From: Mastigias papua
Taxonomy: Eukaryota; Cnidaria; Scyphozoa; Rhizostomeae; Mastigiidae
DNA length: 64,000 nt
Assembly (NCBI GenBank): GCA_964019165.1
Contig: OZ025281.1
Coordinates: forward strand, 6,481,799 to 6,545,798
Direction of reading: 5' to 3'
Below the pieces are notes generated by a model. That model did not search any database. It was not told where the DNA came from and saw only the letters and a program-made list of their open reading frames with translations. Positions 58,536 to 64,000 of this stretch are shown one piece after another (position 1 is the stretch's first letter; every line of letters begins with the position of its first letter). Both the position numbers and the translations under genes were made by a program.

Positions 58536-60325
58536 GTGGGTGTGTAAATATTTCTTGAACATATCAATATTCATAGCACATATGTATTAGCTGCCGATTC
58601 ATTTGCTTTTTGATCATTGACGGAAGTGTTTTAAGTTTTTGGTTTCTGTAGTATCTGCAGTTCTGTTTTGGCCATGTCAAGTAGATTGTTTATTTATGAT
58701 ATGCCACCAATAGTAAAATATTGATGGCCTATACATGTTTGATTTTAGTCTGGATTTCGTAATTTGTTATATCAGATTAGATTTCACGGCACATTTTGAG
58801 CTCAGTAGTGGAACATTGGGCCTCAGTAGCATTTGCTAATCTTTGCTCAAACCCACTATTGTAAAATAGAAGTCGAATTTGCAATTGTAAATGTCATTGG
58901 GATACTTGCAATAAGATGATAAAAATCATTTTCCTCCCATATTTATCATCCTGGCACCATTCATATATCCCTACCTCCCCATAATAACTGCTGTGTTTTT
59001 GTGAGACACTTGAAGTCTTACGCAAATGAAATTTTTCCATTGTCCCATGCATGTGTTGCAAAAAAGCAACAGTATTTTAGAGGATTAAGGGATGGAATAT
59101 TATGTGCTATTAAGGAATATCTTACATCTTCTTGAATGCATGCCTCTAGGTTGCTCCTGCAGCACATGTGGTGTTTCAGACAAAGTCTATCTTGCATTTC
59201 TTCCGTCTTGAATCCCGTTCACCGCTTAAGTCCCATTGACTCTAAGTGTGTTGTTCACCTATTCCCTACCTCTCTTTCTATGACTTTTCTCTGTCTGAAT
59301 TCTATGTGATTCTGTTCGCTGCAACAGTCTGATGTTCTTTCGAAATTCATCTGTTCTTTTATGAAAGGTACGCGTGCGCTTTTAGCTGACTTTCTAGCCA
59401 TGTACTTGTACAATTCTTTCTTGTTACTGTTAAGCCCTTTTAGCCATGTACTTGTTTTGTCTGTCGTAGAGAATTCGTATTTTCAATATTGAGAGTGATA
59501 GTGGTTTCTCATAAGCCCATCATAGCTAATAAAGAAGCATATGACTGTCATCATGCATCCACGCAAGAAAATTTTCTGAGATTCTCTAATTGAATGATTT
59601 AACTCAAGATCTTTTGGAATGTTTCACAAAGCCTCCAGAAAGGCCCTGTAATTAGTTTATCACTTATGCGTAATGTTTAGTTCATCTCAGATATCTTCTT
59701 TGACTGTTTTTAAGAGATGATTGGATGAGACCAGCTTGCTCTGGCCCGTGTTCCTCATGTTTTACAGACTGTATGTACAATTCCTATTGTCTCGGACTCA
59801 TTTCCTTTTATAATTCTGCTGTATGGTTGGAATCGTTGAAAGCGAGGTGATGTACCAAATTGAATCAGGCCTGTTTCTGCTCCATCAGCTATGCCCGTTA
59901 AAAACTGCCAAATGCTTCTCAGCTGATTTGCTGAATAAATTTGCCTATGTCCATCTGCTGACAAAGAATAAGCGTTTTCAATTGATTTTTAATGCAAGCC
60001 CTTCTGTCTATGTTTCCAATAAATCGTCAACAGAGTAGTTTATGCTGTCTGTCAATTATAGTATTGTTTATACTTAACACAATCTTGAAAATGTTGGTTG
60101 TCTCATTACAGTGTATTGTGCTGTTGGGATTGTCTGCCAGAACCTTTCTTGTTTGGAGGTCTGCAAGAATTCTTAGCTCTGTTGACAGAAGAGAGTTCGG
60201 TGCTACAGGTGGTAATTGGCCATCAAAAGTACCATTTGTAATAGTTCTCAAACTTGAATTCATCGACATAATCTTAAAATCTGCAAATGCAACCCTCGCA
60301 ACAAGGTAATTTATATTTGGCTGGC
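58536..60325. other. 1.8-kb region, no gene identified
   Basis: Short frames on both strands at 59755-60309 lack motifs. Part of 59990-60310 may be flank of the R2-like LINE tail. Confidence 0.35.
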
Positions 60326-61080
60326 TTAGTGTGTTAGCAACGAAACAATATACTTATATACAATAAACTATATAATTATATAACAATAAACTTTGAAATG
60401 ATAAAGCTGAGATGAGGATTATCGATGCCATTGTCATTACACATTTTGAGAAACGAATTTGATGAAGTACCATATACCCCAATGAATGACGGGGGCGATA
60501 TTTGAGTTCTTTTCGATGAGCATTGTTGTTTAAATCAGTTTCGAAGCCCACAGTTAATTCTATGATGTATAGGACATTGTCAGCGGTAGACAGAAGGATA
60601 TCAGGTCGGAGATTATTGCCAGTAGCGATGCAGGGAGGAAGGTAGCCAGGGAGATCGACATATAGTTTTGCACATTGTATGGTCTGCAGCATTTCAGCGA
60701 GAAATTTGAAAGCTTAGTTATGTCGCCATATGAAACGTCCTTCAGTTAGATACGTGCTGCAACCAGCAACAGTATGTAGGAGTGACTCAGGCTGAAGACA
60801 AAAAGAATAATCAGACGTAGCTGAAAGGTTCCATAGAGAGAGGTTCTTTCTGGTAGCAGGCGTGTTATCTAGATACTTGATGGTAAAATTGAAGATATTT
60901 GCAAATAGTTTGCTTTGCGCCTTAGACCACAGTGAGGTGAGCTTTTATAGAGAATGCTCAAGAACGAGTGATATAATGACTTTAACTGTGACTTTGACTG
61001 AGTCTACCGGTGTGTTCAGCATGAATGGATTTCGAAACTTGTTTTGTGTTTGAGTAAATATCGTATTGAATATTTTCCCC
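60326..61080 (-). pseudogene. R2-like LINE C-terminal remnant: zinc knuckle and restriction-like endonuclease
   Basis: Minus strand, in order: LEHSL...KLTSLWSKAQSKLFAN, then IFNFTIKYLDNTPATRKNLS, then LWNLSATSDYSFCLQPESLL with HTVAGC, a CxxC/H/C knuckle at about 60770-60820. After a frame break comes AKLYVDLPGYLPPCIATGNN, then LRPDILLSTADNVLYIIELT and VGFETDLNNNAHRKELKY (60490-60665). A shifted frame follows with GTSSNSFLKMCNDNGID. The RPD...(I/V)ELTVGFE arrangement, with aspartate and glutamate 12-15 residues apart, is the PD-(D/E)XK-like endonuclease of R2/NeSL-type LINEs that cut their target before reverse transcription. RT itself is not present. Confidence 0.78.
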
Positions 61081-61089
61081 AGAGTAGGT

Positions 61090-62663
<1,574 letters not shown>

Positions 62664-62721
62664 TGTATATTACAAAGATTACATAATTGTTTATGTGGGA
62701 AGAAAAAGTAATAGCGAGGCG

Positions 62722-63375
62722 TTAGAAAATGCTGAGTAGGGAGAACTTAGACCCAAACAATGATTTTGACGCAAGAGGTGGTTGTGCGTATGAATGTGTG
62801 AATGAAGTAGTGGTATGTTGAGAATGAATGATAAAATGAGGCCTGAGTTGAAGATTTGGTTCCCGGTGTTTAGGTTCACTACAGTAGCTCACACCTAGAA
62901 TGCAAGCAATGCGAAGCATTCGATACGAAGGATGGACAGCTATGCAAATGACGATAAACACCGGAAGAAACAGGATGAATAAATGTAGTAAATGTGGCGC
63001 AAAAATCATGACAAATATGAAACTAAATGCTATGGACGAACATACAAGTACAACAGACAAAGCAAATAGTGAATACTTGCAACAACAACGCAAATTTAAA
63101 GAGTTCAAAGTGTCCATGTTTTCGTCGGTGAGTGAGTCATCAAGGTTTTCTACATTGGATGACCAGGAACCAGCAGTTGTTTGAGTGCCGAGATGAAGCG
63201 AGGAGTGAGCAAGGTTTTTGAGTTGGGTAACCAGGAACCAGAATGCTGAAGAGACGAAGGCAGTGAAAAGAACGTTGATGTGTTGAAGAGCTGCATGGAC
63301 AATGAGGCAAGAAGGGCCGTCCGTATATGATGCGAGGTGCCGTGCCGTGAATTGCGTAGATGCAGTGGAGAACAC
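62722..63375 (-). CDS. Hypothetical protein with two predicted membrane helices
   Basis: A 217-codon ORF. Residues about 101-125 ([20 protein letters not shown] and onward) and 129-147 ([19 protein letters not shown]) are strongly hydrophobic helices. They are preceded by an acidic stretch ([19 protein letters not shown]) and a CCCK motif that could be palmitoylated. A hydrophilic tail follows. It is the longest intact ORF in the window that is not obviously transposon-derived. The part upstream of residue 70 contains an imperfect duplication of CTGGTTCCTGG(T)..., and the true start may be the internal methionine at residue 87. No family recognised; it may be one exon of a host gene. Confidence 0.35.
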   Translation of the reverse strand: MFSTASTQFTARHLASYTDGPSCLIVHAALQHINVLFTAFVSSAFWFLVTQLKNLAHSSLHLGTQTTAGSWSSNVENLDDSLTDENMDTLNSLNLRCCCKYSLFALSVVLVCSSIAFSFIFVMIFAPHLLHLFILFLPVFIVICIAVHPSYRMLRIACILGVSYCSEPKHREPNLQLRPHFIIHSQHTTTSFTHSYAQPPLASKSLFGSKFSLLSIF

Positions 63376-63849
63376 ATGTAGAACGAGTGCCAGATTGCTG
63401 AAGTCTTGTGTCGTGGGTGGGCACTACGGTGAGTCGAGGGTCGCAAGGTGAGCAGTTGAATCCAAGAGGCGGTGTTCGGGGCTCGGTTACCAGTTTAGTA
63501 ATATGTAAATTCTGCAGTGTGTGACCGGCCTTTCTCCTCTGGTGTTTGATGTAGATAGTCTTATTTAACGTGCAAAGAACACGAAACCAGAGATAGACGA
63601 TGTTGAACTGACGAACTGATCTACTGACTAACCATTCAATATAATTTTACCGACAAATATGCACAAATTTAGCTGACGAATCATTACACACGAATTACAA
63701 AATAGATATAAGAAGAAGTTGGTGGGCTGAGTAGGTGGAATGGACATGTGAGATAAACGAAAGCAAAGGAATTACCTGTAAGGTGTGATGACAGGGATGA
63801 CGTAAGGTGATGTCCAGATGTGGGATAACTTGGCAAAAATGTAAAAGGT

Positions 63850-63998
63850 AGGTTGACACCAGGCCAAATGAACCTTTCAGTAATGAGCTGTTGTGAAGCA
63901 CGAATTCCAGGAGGCGAGAGCGAATGTAGCTGATCAAAAATAGGACAACGATAAGAATTTGAACATAGGGACGTGGCAAAGCTTTTGATATATCGCAT
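63850..63998 (-). pseudogene. Ty3/gypsy integrase zinc-binding fragment at window edge
   Basis: Minus frame from the right edge: SLCSNSYRCPIFDQLHSLSP, then PGIRASQQLITERFIWPGVN. The FDxLHSLSHPGxRAxxxLxxxRFxWPG block is the HHCC finger region of gypsy integrases. The similarity stops at WPGVN (about 63853), just before the cysteines of the finger, so it is truncated there. More of the element may lie beyond the window. Confidence 0.65.
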
Positions 63999-64000
63999 AA

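Overview
The window looks like intergenic or intronic DNA of a metazoan. It is AT-rich, has no operon-like gene packing and no long host reading frames, and contains long (AT)n tracts and satellite-like tandem repeats. It is crowded with eukaryotic mobile elements: Ty3/gypsy, BEL/Pao, two LINE types, an R2-like LINE tail, Penelope-like elements, PIF/Harbinger, Tc1-like, hAT-like, MITEs and SINEs. The mix, and the C-terminal style of the LINE and BEL proteins, most resemble marine invertebrates and cnidarians in particular. That assignment is an impression from protein style, not a search result.

Layout. 0-6 kb: decayed Ty3/gypsy pol (minus), a probable LTR with a gag-like start, and a CR1/Jockey-group LINE (minus). 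6-9.4 kb: a nested cluster of BEL/Pao integrase tail, Tc1-like transposase and a hAT-like insertion, then a MITE. 10-12.8 kb: the best-preserved coding sequence, a 5'-truncated LINE with endonuclease and reverse transcriptase broken by one frameshift. 14.3-15.35 kb: three units of a 401-bp tandem repeat. 15.9-16.8 kb: a 901-bp PIF/Harbinger element with TTA duplications and a Myb/SANT-like remnant. 20.6-22.6 kb: BEL/Pao RT, RNase H and integrase remnant. 23-26.5 kb: tandem repeats, two identical 280-bp MITE copies and a palindromic MITE. 26.5-38 kb: sparse, with possible small host exons, a back-to-back pair of Penelope-like fragments, Tc1-type MITEs and a tRNA-derived SINE. 37.5-46.3 kb: four copies of a foldback repeat family, a 5S-rRNA-like SINE, a dispersed repeat family, a gypsy integrase remnant, and a BEL tail with a probable LTR. 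46.9-48 kb: decayed Harbinger transposase. 48.9-50.65 kb: a ~200-bp satellite. 51.5-52.1 kb: a second TTA-flanked Harbinger-type MITE. 52.8-55.9 kb: a multi-frame, unclassified transposon-like gene. 58-64 kb: two possible host exons, an R2-like LINE tail, a two-helix membrane ORF, and a gypsy zinc-finger fragment at the window edge.

Nearly all recognisable coding matter is broken transposon protein, and I see no intact multi-gene system. The most useful observations are the nested and chimeric junction at 6-8.4 kb, the identical MITE pair, the unclassified gene at 52.8-55.9 kb, the foldback family, and the hammerhead-like motif beside the Penelope element. Coordinates of decayed elements are approximate because reading frames were followed by eye.
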